Positions 22,290 to 31,755 of a stretch of 64,000 nt of DNA are shown here, piece by piece. The notes under the pieces were generated by a model. It was not told the DNA's origin. It saw only the letters and a list, made by a program, of their open reading frames with translations, and made no database searches. Source of the DNA: Liriodendron chinense (taxonomy: Eukaryota > Streptophyta > Magnoliopsida > Magnoliales > Magnoliaceae); the NCBI GenBank assembly GCA_003013855.2, contig ML058408.1:2294001-2358000 (forward strand), given 5' to 3'. Position 1 is the first letter of the stretch; each line of letters opens with the position of its first letter. The translations under genes were made by a program, and so were the position numbers.

Positions 22290-22311
22290 ATGCACAATTA
22301 AGAGCTCAACA
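22290..22311 (-). mobile_element. 22-bp tip of an F1 LTR
   Basis: Minus strand reads TGTTGAGCTCTTAATTGT and four more bases, exactly the F1 LTR start, fused to the 3' untranslated segment at 22289 and followed by GTTGT. It marks the right end of G2. Confidence 0.85.
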
Positions 22312-22316
22312 GTTGT

Positions 22317-22594
22317 AGAACCTTGGCTCAGTTGTAGAGCCTAAAACCTTTGAGGTTCAGTTGTAGAACCTTGACTCATGAGTGGAGTCTAAATTGAGGT
22401 TCGGTTATAGGACCTTGGCTTAGTTATAGAGCCTAAACAAGTCTTCAAGGGGAGCCACTAATACGGGTGTGTACGTATAGGTTGGGAGGAACATGTAAAC
22501 TCCTCGGTTGGGTGGATCCGATTTAAAACACCTTGATTGGGTGGAACCAGATTTAAACTCCCTAGTGAATGTCGGTGTGCTCAAAGGGGTTGAG
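22317..22594 (+). mobile_element. C2 5' LTR, segment 3
   Basis: Continues the copia LTR after G2. It contains short repeats of TTGTAGAACCTTG and TTGTAGAGCCTAAA, and the GTCTTCAAGGGGAGCC block. It ends at TTGAG (22590-22594), repeated at 33069-33073. Confidence 0.82.
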
Positions 22595-23712
22595 TGTTCA
22601 CTCCTCAAGTGTAGGGTTACGAAGTAGTAATAATTCGGAAAGACCGAGTATCGTTCCCACAGTGATTTATGAATGGGTATTCTTAGAATTTAACTAAAAC
22701 AACTAATAATTAAGATTTTATTAAGAACTAAAGCTGGAAAATAATGATTTGGGTTTAAACAGTGAATGTGTAAGGTAATATCAATCTAAAAAGGCACTAG
22801 AGTGCCAAGGATCCACTTTTGATAAGTTTCAATGCATCAACACAACTAGATCTCACATAACTTAATCGGAATCGAATTCATATCTCTATCTGATCAGAAT
22901 ATAGAGCGGTTCAATCAACAATTATCTAAAACAGTTGCTCATTCATTGATTCGATTCCCACAATAATACTCAGGCCTTGGGCACACTCAATTGTGTAGGC
23001 CAAGCCTCTTTCCAATCTAGTTGAGATTCACAACCATAGCTTTCATCAAATCCTGTCACTAGACTTGATTACACCTAATGATTAGAACTCTAATTAAATC
23101 AAAATCAATTAGCAAACAGCTATTTCATATTATAATAAAAAGATAAGAACTTTAGTTGAATGAGTTCCCACATGAAGATCGGGCCATTGTACACAAGGCA
23201 ATCAAAGGGTCTATCATGCCCGGAGTCGATGATAGATCAATGAACTACACTAGCATAAACAATGCTCAGAAGGTAAGTTACCAAGCTTAGAATCACTAAG
23301 AATCACATGAGCCCGGAGTCATCAAGAGATCAAAGTAAAACCAAACTAGTACTTGATTCAAACTCATATTGAACTAAAATTCTTCAATTAAAACATAAAA
23401 GGAAACCTAGGTTGCATCAATCCATCAAACACAAATCAAAAGCTTCACCTCTTAGCCCTAGCTAAGAGGTTTTAGTTCATCTCTAACATCCTTGAACTAG
23501 AAGCCTCAAAAACATAAAAGGTACTAAAACAGGAAGAAAACTAAGAAAACTTGAAGTAGAATCCGTCTCCCAAGCATTCCCCACGTCCTCGCATGCCTTG
23601 GTATGAAGAGGAGAAGTCCCTTTTATAGATTGGCGCGGATGATTCTAGATTTAGCAAGGAATTACCCAATTGTGCAGAGAAAATCAGAGCTTTGCGTGTA
23701 ATCTGTTACGCT

Positions 23713-23988
23713 GACGACCAGTTGCACGACTGGTCTAAGCTCATGAACGACTGGTCGCACGACCGGTCTCAAAACCTCAAAAATAGTCCAGTGTGTTTGG
23801 TGTTTCTGGACACCTCTCGACCTGTTTGGCGACCTGTCGGGCGACCGATCTGGCGACTGGTCTGGCGATCGGTCTAGCTGTGTAGACCTGTCTGGCGACA
23901 GGTCTTGGGATAGGTCTTGGGACAGGTCATGAGACAGGTCTTGGGACAGGTCTTGAGACAGGTCTTGGGACAGGTCTTGGGACAGGTC
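23713..23988 (-). repeat. Diverged GACCGGTC/GACAGGTC array, F1 solo LTR
   Basis: The left part has GACCAGTT, GACTGGTC and GACCGGTC words. The right part is a tight run of GACAGGTC separated by TTGG or similar, at about 12-bp spacing. It occupies the same LTR position as the regular arrays but half-sites are altered. Confidence 0.88.
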
Positions 23989-24046
23989 TTTCATATTTTC
24001 TTCTCCTTCTTTCTTCTTCTTTCCTCCACCTTTTGTTACTTGTTAT

Positions 24047-25984
24047 TGTTAGTGCACTTTTCCGTGGCATACTAGTGCACCTTGTTTGTCAATCACTTAC
24101 AGCAGTGAGTCTTGTGTCGGTTGAGCCCAATGAAGACGAAGATTGAAGACTCAAGACGTCCAGCCGCATCAAGGGAGAAGATTCAGGTAAAAGTGATGCC
24201 TTGGTGCCTTAACCTCGACCAAAATCTATCCCCTTTGTATCCTTGATGACCTTGACCATATTTAGAACCCTTTAGGCATCATAGATAGGCCCTAGGTGTC
24301 CCATTTGATCAACCAAACCTTGGCCTAAAACTACATGCTGAAGAATGAAGAACTCAGCACATTGAAGAGGGGACCCAGGCTGGTCCGACCGGTCATGACC
24401 GGTCGGCCAGCAGCCTTTGCTGCAGTTACAAGGCCAGCCGACCGGTCATGACCGGTCGGCCTTTCATATATCCAAGAGGCCAGCAAGGTACACCGACCGG
24501 TCACGACCGGTCGGCCAGTTCTCTCAAAACTGTCCAGCAGAGGGGTCCGACCGATCATGACCGGTCGGCCTAGTGCATTTGGCCTGTCTAGTGAGGGGGT
24601 CCGACCGGTCATGACCGGTCGGCCCATATATTTGGCCTATGCTATTGACGTTCTCCAGCAGGGGGGTCCGACCGGTCATGACCGGTCGGGACAGGTCGGC
24701 ATATAGCCGTTTTCAGACCGTTGGGGCTCTATTTCCCTATATATAGAGCTCCGGTTTTGGGCATTTTGTAGAGGGATTTTTGAGGGAGAAAAGCCACCAT
24801 TGAAGGAGATCTTTTGAGGCTCAATCCTTGACCTATGCAAGGCATCTTCCTTGTGCTTTAACACAAGATTAGAGCATTCCAAGCTCATGAAGAAGATGAC
24901 CTTCATCCCCTCTTGATCTCTAGAGTTAGGAAGCTCCTTGATTGGCAAATCCTTGTCCTAAACTCGAAGATGAGATCGTTGTAGGCATGAGACTCTAGGC
25001 AACCCATTCCCACTAATTTGTAGAGCTCTCAAACCCATCCTCCTAGCACCTTGGGCATTTCAAGGCATCGCATGCAAGGTGTTTGATCGAATGTGGCTGA
25101 GGCATTGGCGACGCAACGGCGGCACGATCGAGGGAGTAAAGGGAAGCTGATTGAAGCACGGGAGAGCGGAGATCAAGCAACCCAATCCGGCGCTAAAGAA
25201 GGGGCTCATCCGACAAGTAGGTTGTCTTATTTGAGAGTCCATTTTAGAGTTTGTTTTTCGAACTCGACCTAGGGACGTTAGTCGTTCCTTGGCCCGTCAG
25301 CCGGGCCTAAACTAAGTCTCCAAGGGGGAGCCTCCGACACGGGAGTAAACGTGCGATAAGGTTGAGAGTTAGCCTATGTGTAAAACTCCGGATACGGTTG
25401 AGAGGTGAACCGATAAAACCTCCGTGTAAAGGTTGAGAGGTGAACCTCATTTAAAACCTCCGATAGTGAATGCCGGTGTACTCAAAGGGGTTGAGTACTT
25501 GAACCGGGAGTGGAGTAGACACGTAGTCGAACCACTATACATCCTTGTGTTTGCGATTGTTCTTGAGCACATTTATATCTTAGCATTGTTAGTCTAATTG
25601 CTTATTTTGAATGCTTGATAGGAATGCATGCTAGGCACTTGTTAGGCATCCACACACAAGATGTACCTTCACTACTTGTGTAGACTTGAGCTCATTGATC
25701 CACTCTCATAAGTCTACACAAGAAGCATAGGTTAGGAGATTGCTTAGTTGTATCATTTACTTCCTATGCATGCTTAGACTAGGTTTGTTTATTGCTTAAC
25801 CTTATGCTAGTCTTGTGATCGGACCCACTTTGGCTTGGAAGCCTAAGTGTTCTTGCTTACTTTGTTTCATTTGTTGATTTGTGTAAGTAGGCGAAAAGAA
25901 TTTCAAAAAAGGTCCATATCCCCCCTTCTAGGTCCTTAGACATATCTCCGAGTATCTCTACAAGCAGGTAAAACCGCGATTTCA
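24047..25984 (+). mobile_element. C1 5' LTR
   Basis: From TGTTAGTGCACTTTTCCG to AAACCGCGATTTCA. It holds a six-unit GACCGGTC array (24385-24689), then CTATATATAG (24738-24747) as likely TATA box about 50 bp downstream of the array. The rest has no coding content. Confidence 0.95.
24385..24689 (+). repeat. Phased 22-bp palindrome array, C1 5' LTR
   Basis: Six copies of the half-site CCGACCGGTCA plus its reverse complement start at 24385, 24438, 24493, 24547, 24601 and 24668 (steps 53, 55, 54, 54, 67). Copy 3 has a C for T at the centre, copy 4 a GATC for GGTC. Spacers contain GTCCAGCAG and CTCCAGCAG. The 22-bp unit is the same as in the gypsy LTR at 21277. Confidence 0.97.
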
Positions 25985-25986
25985 AT

Positions 25987-25998
25987 TGGTATCAGAGC
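25987..25998 (+). promoter_or_regulatory. Primer binding site, C1 (initiator tRNA-Met)
   Basis: TGGTATCAGAGC, the complement of the plant initiator tRNA-Met 3' end, two bases after the LTR. Standard for Ty1/copia elements. Confidence 0.95.
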
Positions 25999-26057
25999 GG
26001 GTTCCTCTTTAAGGGCTTAATTGCCTAGAGGTAGATCCTAAAGAGAAACTTGAAAAT

Positions 26058-27125
26058 ATGTCTAGAGAGGACTCTTCATCCGTCACTAAGCCTCCTTTCT
26101 TTGATGGGTCAAATTATCCATACTGGAAAGCCCGAATGCGCATCTTCTTGGAATCCATTGATTCGGATGTGAGGGACATGGTTGATTTTGGATATGAACC
26201 CCCAATGGTCGCTATTTCTAAGGAAGGTGAGCCGGATGTTCTCAGGCCAAAAGACAAGGCATTGTGGACTGCTCATGAAAAGGCTCAACGTATTAATAAT
26301 GCCAAAGGCCTGAATGCCATATTTTGTTCAGTATCAAGAAAAGAATTTGGTCGGATCCAAAACTGCACTACCAGTAAACAAGCATGGGATATTCTTGAAG
26401 TTACCCATGAAGGAACAAATGTTGTTAAAAATTCTAAACTCCAGCGCCTCTCCACTCTCTTTGAAAATATTACTATGGAGGAGGATGAAACGTTTACTGA
26501 ATTTTATACCAAACTGAACAAAATCACAAATGATATGTGGGGCTTAGGGGATCCGGTTCCGAAACATAGGCTTTGTAGGAAAATTCTGAGATCTCTTCCG
26601 GAACGGTTCTCTTCTAAAGTCACCACCATTGAAGAGTGTAGGGATCTAAACACAATGAAAGTTGAAGAACTCATAGGTTCCCTACAAACCTTTGAGCTAG
26701 GCTTTAAGGCCCCCTCTAGAAGAAAAAACATCGCCTTTAAGTCCTCTCACAAACACAAGAAAATCAAAAGTGAGTCGGAGGAAGATAGCGATGATGAGGA
26801 TGATGAGGAAGAGAAATTGAACAAAAAATTCAAGAGATTCCTCAAATTTGATAGAGGGAATAGCCGTGACAAGAAGGACAAGAAGGGTGATAAACGTAAA
26901 GGAAAATCATCCATATCCTCATCCGTCCGTTGTTACGGTTGCGATCGTCGTGGCCATATTGCCCCGAATGTCCGGAAGGGCCTAAACCGAAAGGTAAAAA
27001 GGCAATGGCTGCCACTTGGGATGATACGGAGGAGTCCAAATCTGGTGACTCTGCTTATGATGAGGGCCAACATAAAGATCTTGCTCTCTCGGCCTCCATC
27101 ACGACCCCTCTACCAGATTATCTAA
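26058..27125 (+). CDS. gag: Copia-type Gag of C1, frameshifted in the zinc knuckle
   Basis: 355 codons from ATG at 26058. Residues about 10-30 hold PPFFDGSNYPYWKARM, the usual start of copia Gag. The middle has the INNAKGLNAIFCSVSRKEF, QAWDILEVTHEGT and FTEFYTKLNKI blocks. A basic and acidic stretch (about 235-290) precedes the zinc knuckle CYGCDRRGHIA. One base is missing there: the last Cys and the expected tail lie in another frame (ECPEGPKPKGKKAMAATW, ending at 27154). C2 keeps this knuckle in frame, which supports a deletion in C1, or a sequencing error. Role: capsid and RNA packaging. No pol follows. Confidence 0.93.
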   Translation: MSREDSSSVTKPPFFDGSNYPYWKARMRIFLESIDSDVRDMVDFGYEPPMVAISKEGEPDVLRPKDKALWTAHEKAQRINNAKGLNAIFCSVSRKEFGRIQNCTTSKQAWDILEVTHEGTNVVKNSKLQRLSTLFENITMEEDETFTEFYTKLNKITNDMWGLGDPVPKHRLCRKILRSLPERFSSKVTTIEECRDLNTMKVEELIGSLQTFELGFKAPSRRKNIAFKSSHKHKKIKSESEEDSDDEDDEEEKLNKKFKRFLKFDRGNSRDKKDKKGDKRKGKSSISSSVRCYGCDRRGHIAPNVRKGLNRKVKRQWLPLGMIRRSPNLVTLLMMRANIKILLSRPPSRPLYQII

Positions 27126-27154
27126 GAGGGGATCCCAACCGCTATCCCTTCTAG

Positions 27155-27960
27155 GAGAAGGAGGAGTTCCCAACCCCTCACCTCATGCTACACTCTATGA
27201 GGGTGTTGTGTAATTTTGCTACCCTTTGGCTTTTTAATCTCAACATGGTTAGTGAGGGTAGCTAGTTATGCTTTTATTGAAAATCTGAGGATTTCAGCCT
27301 CATTTCTGTGTGTATGGGCAAATCAGAGGATTCCAGCTTCATTCGCCCAGATTTTGATGATTTAGCCTTGCTTTTAATTAATTCATTTGCTTGCTAGATT
27401 GTCATCCTGCTTAGATTAGCTAATCACCTTGAGTTTTATGCTTCATTGCATGCTAATCTTTGCTTCATATTGGTCTTGATATACCAAGAGGGGAGGTTGG
27501 TTGATTAGGGCTATAAGCCCTTTGTGCTTCATTGCAAATGTATGTCCTTGACCAATATTGCATGATTAACCTTGCTTAGTTAGCTATATCTTCCTATTAA
27601 TCATGTTTGTTAGCTTGCTCCATGTATTTATGATTCATGCACCCTATACTCTCCTTTTTAGCATATGCTTATAGTTATAATTGCGACATACTATCTTCTC
27701 TTACCTTAGCCTTATTGATATATCATTAAGGGGGAGAGAATAGTTTGTCAATTGCTAACAAAAAGGGGGAGAAAGATCACATCCCACCAAAACTAGTTTT
27801 CTATGTTTTGTGATGCAGGGATTGACAGATTATGGGGGAGCAAACTGAAGAGGAGCTGCTTAATTTGTCATGTCAAGAGTCCTGTGTTTAATTCATTATC
27901 ATTGTAATATCTTGATCATGTAATCTGTTTTGGTAGGTTAAGTTTTTGTAAGTAATTGAC
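27155..27960 (+). other. C1 non-coding region between gag and polypurine tract
   Basis: About 800 bp with no pol homology. It contains three AGGGGGAG-like purine runs (near 27728, 27765 and 27834) before the terminal tract. The same arrangement is seen in C2 (34758-35573). Confidence 0.85.
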
Positions 27961-27972
27961 AAAGGGGGAGAT
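27961..27972 (+). promoter_or_regulatory. Polypurine tract of C1
   Basis: AAAGGGGGAGAT directly before the 3' LTR. Confidence 0.92.
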
Positions 27973-29909
27973 TGTTAGTGCACTTTTCCGTGGCATACTA
28001 GTGTACCTTGTTTGTCAATCACTTACAGCAGTGAGTCTTTTGTCGGTTGAGCCCAATGAAGATGAAGACTGAAGACTCAAGACGTCCAGCCGCATCAAGG
28101 GAGAAGATTCAGGTAAAAGTGATGCCTTGGTGCCTTAACCTCTACCAAAATCTATCCCCTTTGTATCCTTGATGACCTTGACCATATTTAGAACCCTTTA
28201 GGCATCATAGATAGGCCCTAGGTGTCCCATTTGATCAACCAAACCTTGGCCTAAAACTACATGCTGAAGAATGAAGAACTCAACACATTGAAGAGGGGAC
28301 CCAGGCTGGTCCGACCGGTCATGACCGGTCGGCCAGCAGCCTTTGCTACAGTTACAAGGCCAGCCGACCGGTCATGACCGGTCGGCCTTTCATATATCCA
28401 AGAGGCCAGCAAGGTACGCCGACCGGTCACGACCAGTCGGCCAGTTCTCTCAAAACTGTCCAGCAGAGGGGTCCGACCGATCATGACCGGTCGGCCTAGT
28501 GCATTTGGCCTGTCTAGTGAGGGGGTCCGACCGGTCATGACCGGTCGGCCCATATATTTGGCCTATGCTATTGACGTTCTCCAGCAGGGGGGTCCGACCG
28601 GTCATGACCGGTCGGGACAGGTCGGCATATAGCCGTTTTCAGACCGTTGGGGCTCTATTTCCCTATATATAGAGCTCCGGTTTTGGGCATTTTGTAGAGG
28701 GATTTTTGAGGGAGAAAAGCCACCATTGAAGGAGATCTTTTGAGGCTCAATCCTTGACCTATGCAAGGCATCTTCCTTATGCTTTAACACAAGATTAGAG
28801 CATTCCAAGCTCATGAAGAAGATGACCTTCATCCCCTCTTGATCTCTAGAGTTAAGAAGCTCCTTGATTGGCAAATCCTTGTCCTAAACTCGAAGATGAG
28901 ATCGTTGTAGGCATGAGACTCTAGGCAACCCATTCCCACTAAGTTGTAGAGCTCTCAAACCCATCCTCCTAGCACCTTGGGCATTTCAAGGCATCGCATG
29001 CAAGGTGTTTGATCGAATGTGGCTAAGGCATTGGCGACGCAACGGCGGCACGATCGAGGGAGCAAAGGGAAGCTGATTGAAGCACAGGAGAGCAGAGATC
29101 AAGCAACCCAATCCGGAGCTAAAGAAGGGGCTCATCTGACAAGTAGGTTGTCTTATTTGAGAGTCCATTTTAGAGTTTGTTTTTCGAACTCGACCTAGGG
29201 ACGTTAGTCGTTCCTTGGCCCGTCAGCCGGGCCTAAACTAAGTCTCCAAGGGGGAGCCTCCGACACGGGAGTAAACGTGCGATAAGGTTGAGAGTTAGCC
29301 TATGTGTAAAACTCCGGATACGGTTGAGAGGTGAACCGATAAAACCTCCGTGTAAAGGTTGAGAGGTGAACCTCATTTAAAACCTCCGATAGTGAATGCC
29401 GGTGTACTCAAAGGGGTTGAGTACTTGAACCGGGAGTGGAGTAGACACGTAGTCGAACCACTATACATCCTTGTGTTTGCGATTGTTCTTGAGCACATTT
29501 ATATCTTAGCATTGTTAGTCTAATTGCTTATTTTGAATGCTTGATAGGAATGCATGCTAGGCACTTGTTAGGCATCCACACACAAGATGTACCTTCACTA
29601 CTTGTGTAGACTTGAGCTCATTGATCCACTCTCATAAGTCTACACAAGATGCATAGGTTAGGAGATTGATTAGTTGTATCATTTACTTCCTATGCATGCT
29701 TAGACTAGGTTTGTTTATTGCTTAACCTTATGCTAGTCTTGTGATCGGACCCACTTTGGCTTGGAAGCCTAAGTGTTCTTGCTTACTTTGTTTCATTTGT
29801 TGATTTGTGTAAGTAGGCGAAAAGAATTTCAAAAAAGGTCCATATCCCCCCTTCTAGGTCCTTAGACATATCTCTGAGTATCTCTACAAGCGGTAAAACC
29901 GCGATTTCA
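27973..29909 (+). mobile_element. C1 3' LTR
   Basis: 1,937 bp, near-identical to the 5' LTR, with the six-palindrome array at 28311-28615 and a TATA-like run at about 28663-28671. Ends GCGATTTCA and is followed by GTTAT. Confidence 0.95.
28311..28615 (+). repeat. Phased 22-bp palindrome array, C1 3' LTR
   Basis: Same six units as the 5' LTR; unit 3 has an additional change (GACCAGTC). Confidence 0.96.
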
Positions 29910-30439
29910 GTTATGTTAATCTTCAATGCATACAAAGTGACTCTTTTGACTATGAATTAGTGAAGCTTCCCTCACATTCCTACAATCACAAATCCATGCA
30001 TTAGATTAGTCTTTAAATATGTAAACCGTGCATAATGAGTGATGAATTGGGGTTAGAATATGTATGCTACAACCCAAAGATTGCACACCCAAGTGCAGGT
30101 AGCGAAGTAGTAAAATACTCGGTAAGACCGAGGTCAATCCACAGGGATTGGGGTTAAGAACACTTAGAGGAATTAGTTTAGGTGAGTGAGAGAAAATCTG
30201 GTTTATCCACGAGAGTGGAGCAAGTTGTGTGTGGTGAAAGACAAAAATAGAAAATGGGCTAAGGCATTAGAGATCCACCTTTGTTTCATCCACAAGGTTT
30301 GATTCAATGGTCCAACTATAACTCAACTGGAATCGAATAAAGATCCGTTCCAATCGGAAGATAAAACGGTTAAACTACTTGCATATTTCATAAAAGATAG
30401 TGATCTAAACCGATTGATTTGACCATGAAGCACTCGTTA

Positions 30440-30870
30440 GTTGATCGCAGGGAATTCTAAGCATCCACTATGCCCGGAGTCGACAATGGATCAAGGACTT
30501 GTACAGATCAACAACTTTGCCAACAAGTCAACTGATAAGATCACAATTCATACGATCAAATGCATACTTACAAGATAGGAGGCTTTGATTGACCGATTCA
30601 ACCGTTAAGATCTCGTCTATCGATCGCAGGGAATCCAAAGCATCCACTGTGCCCGGAGTCTACAATGGATCAAGGGATTTTATAGATCGATGACTTTACC
30701 TGTACTAGCTCAATGACCGTAGGGAATCCAAAGTATCCAACGTGCCCGGAGTCGACGATGGATCAAGGGACTTTATCGATCATGAACTAGCTAATTGGTG
30801 TGTAAGGGATCCCAAGCATCCAACGTGCCCGGAGTCGACGATGGATCAAGGGGCTTGCATAACAATAGCG
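30440..30870 (-). repeat. Four diverged repeats in F2 U5
   Basis: Four units centred on GTGCCCGGAGTCGACGATGG, near 30470, 30645, 30745 and 30820, each preceded by GGGAATCCAAAGCATCCA-like sequence. The G7 LTR has four equivalents at 55420-55840. Confidence 0.88.
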
Positions 30871-31458
30871 TCTGCCGAGGCGGATAACCGAACCAATCAA
30901 CCAAAGAGAACTCCAACATTTACACCACACAATGTTGAACCCAAAAGAACCAAACTTGTAAATTTCTTCAAAGGCTTCACCCCTAGCCTTAGCTAGAGGT
31001 TTAGCCAACCATACTACAATGGAAGACTAAAACTCAGTAAGAAAGAAAATTCTACACTACTCTACACTACAAATGAAAGAAAGAAAGAAAACTAAAGAAG
31101 AGAAGAGAGGAGTTGTAGAGAATGGGATTTGAGGAGTGGGATGATTGAAATGAGGAGGAGAGGCCTCCTTTTATAGACTTTTGAGAGGCTCCCAAGCCTT
31201 CTCCCAATCCTAGGTGGCACTCCAAACCCAAAGCAGATTTTTATTTAGGTTCGGGAATGGAGTTAGGCTTGGAGTGCCCAAAGCAAACTTTTCTTTCAGG
31301 TTCGGGCTTGGAGTTAGGCTTGGATGGACATGTGGCAAGAAAAGTACTCCAAGCCTAGGTGGCACTCCAAACCCAAAGCAGATTTTTTTTGGAGGTTTGG
31401 GAATGGAGTGAGGCTTGGATGATGAGGTGGCATGATAGCCTTACACATGTGTGGGGAA

Positions 31459-31460
<2 letters not shown>

Positions 31461-31516
<56 letters not shown>
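31461..31516 (+). repeat. (GA)28 microsatellite in the F2 solo LTR
   Basis: Uninterrupted GA run; on the LTR strand it is a CT tract upstream of the TATA box. G7 has a CT-rich minisatellite at the same position (54935-55065). Confidence 0.97.
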
Positions 31517-31518
<2 letters not shown>

Positions 31519-31755
31519 CTCTCTTGCTTCATGTTGAGAGAAGCTTGGACATGGCTCGAATAATACATGGAGGAGACTTGATCTTCAACAGGGTGTTGCA
31601 GGTGGAGCATTCATCCATCTGTTGTTGCTGACGTGCAAGGTGGGCCAAGTGATGGACGGCTTTTGCAACTGCTCTTCGAACGGTGTCTGATGGGAGCTGC
31701 TCGTCGTCAAGCTACTGGTGGATTACTCCTTGCTGGATGGTGGGTTGATGTGCTG

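Larger units (their letters stand above)
15533..22311 (-). mobile_element. G2: abnormal F1-derived composite insertion
   Basis: Reading the minus strand from right to left: 22 bp of F1 LTR start (22311-22290), 463 bp of F1 3' untranslated region (22289-21827), polypurine tract, one complete LTR (21807-20136), PBS, leader, gag, protease, an extra coding segment, and a 3' untranslated region ending at 15533. GTTGT flanks the whole unit (15528-15532 and 22312-22316). There is no RT or integrase and only one full LTR. The 463-bp segment is present at both ends. Confidence 0.82.
24047..29909 (+). mobile_element. C1: full-length gag-only copia-type element
   Basis: 5,863 bp with two LTRs of 1,938 and 1,937 bp, initiator tRNA-Met PBS, one gag gene, and a polypurine tract. 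GTTAT flanks it at 24042-24046 and 29910-29914. LTRs differ at about 20 sites by eye (roughly 1%), so insertion is recent compared with its neighbours. The internal region is only 1,988 bp and contains no protease, integrase, RT or RNase H, so the element depends on proteins from elsewhere. Gag resembles the SIRE/Maximus type of Ty1/copia. Confidence 0.95.

Noticed and set aside
23662..24000. Minus-strand open frame with repeated DLSQ and DRSP words
   Set aside because: It is the translation of the GACAGGTC/GACCGGTC array inside an LTR; period and composition come from the DNA repeat.
24385..24689. Regular palindromic repeats with 30-bp spacers, superficially CRISPR-like
   Set aside because: Plant nuclear context, inside both LTRs of a retrotransposon, no cas genes, and spacers with shared motifs.
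24331..24948. Minus-strand open frames in the C1 LTRs rich in GRPVMTGR words (also 28257-28874)
   Set aside because: They cover the palindrome array and the start of the transcript in an LTR, with no protein homology seen.
31359..31631. Open frame with a long RERERE run
   Set aside because: Translation of the (GA)28 microsatellite in the F2 solo LTR.
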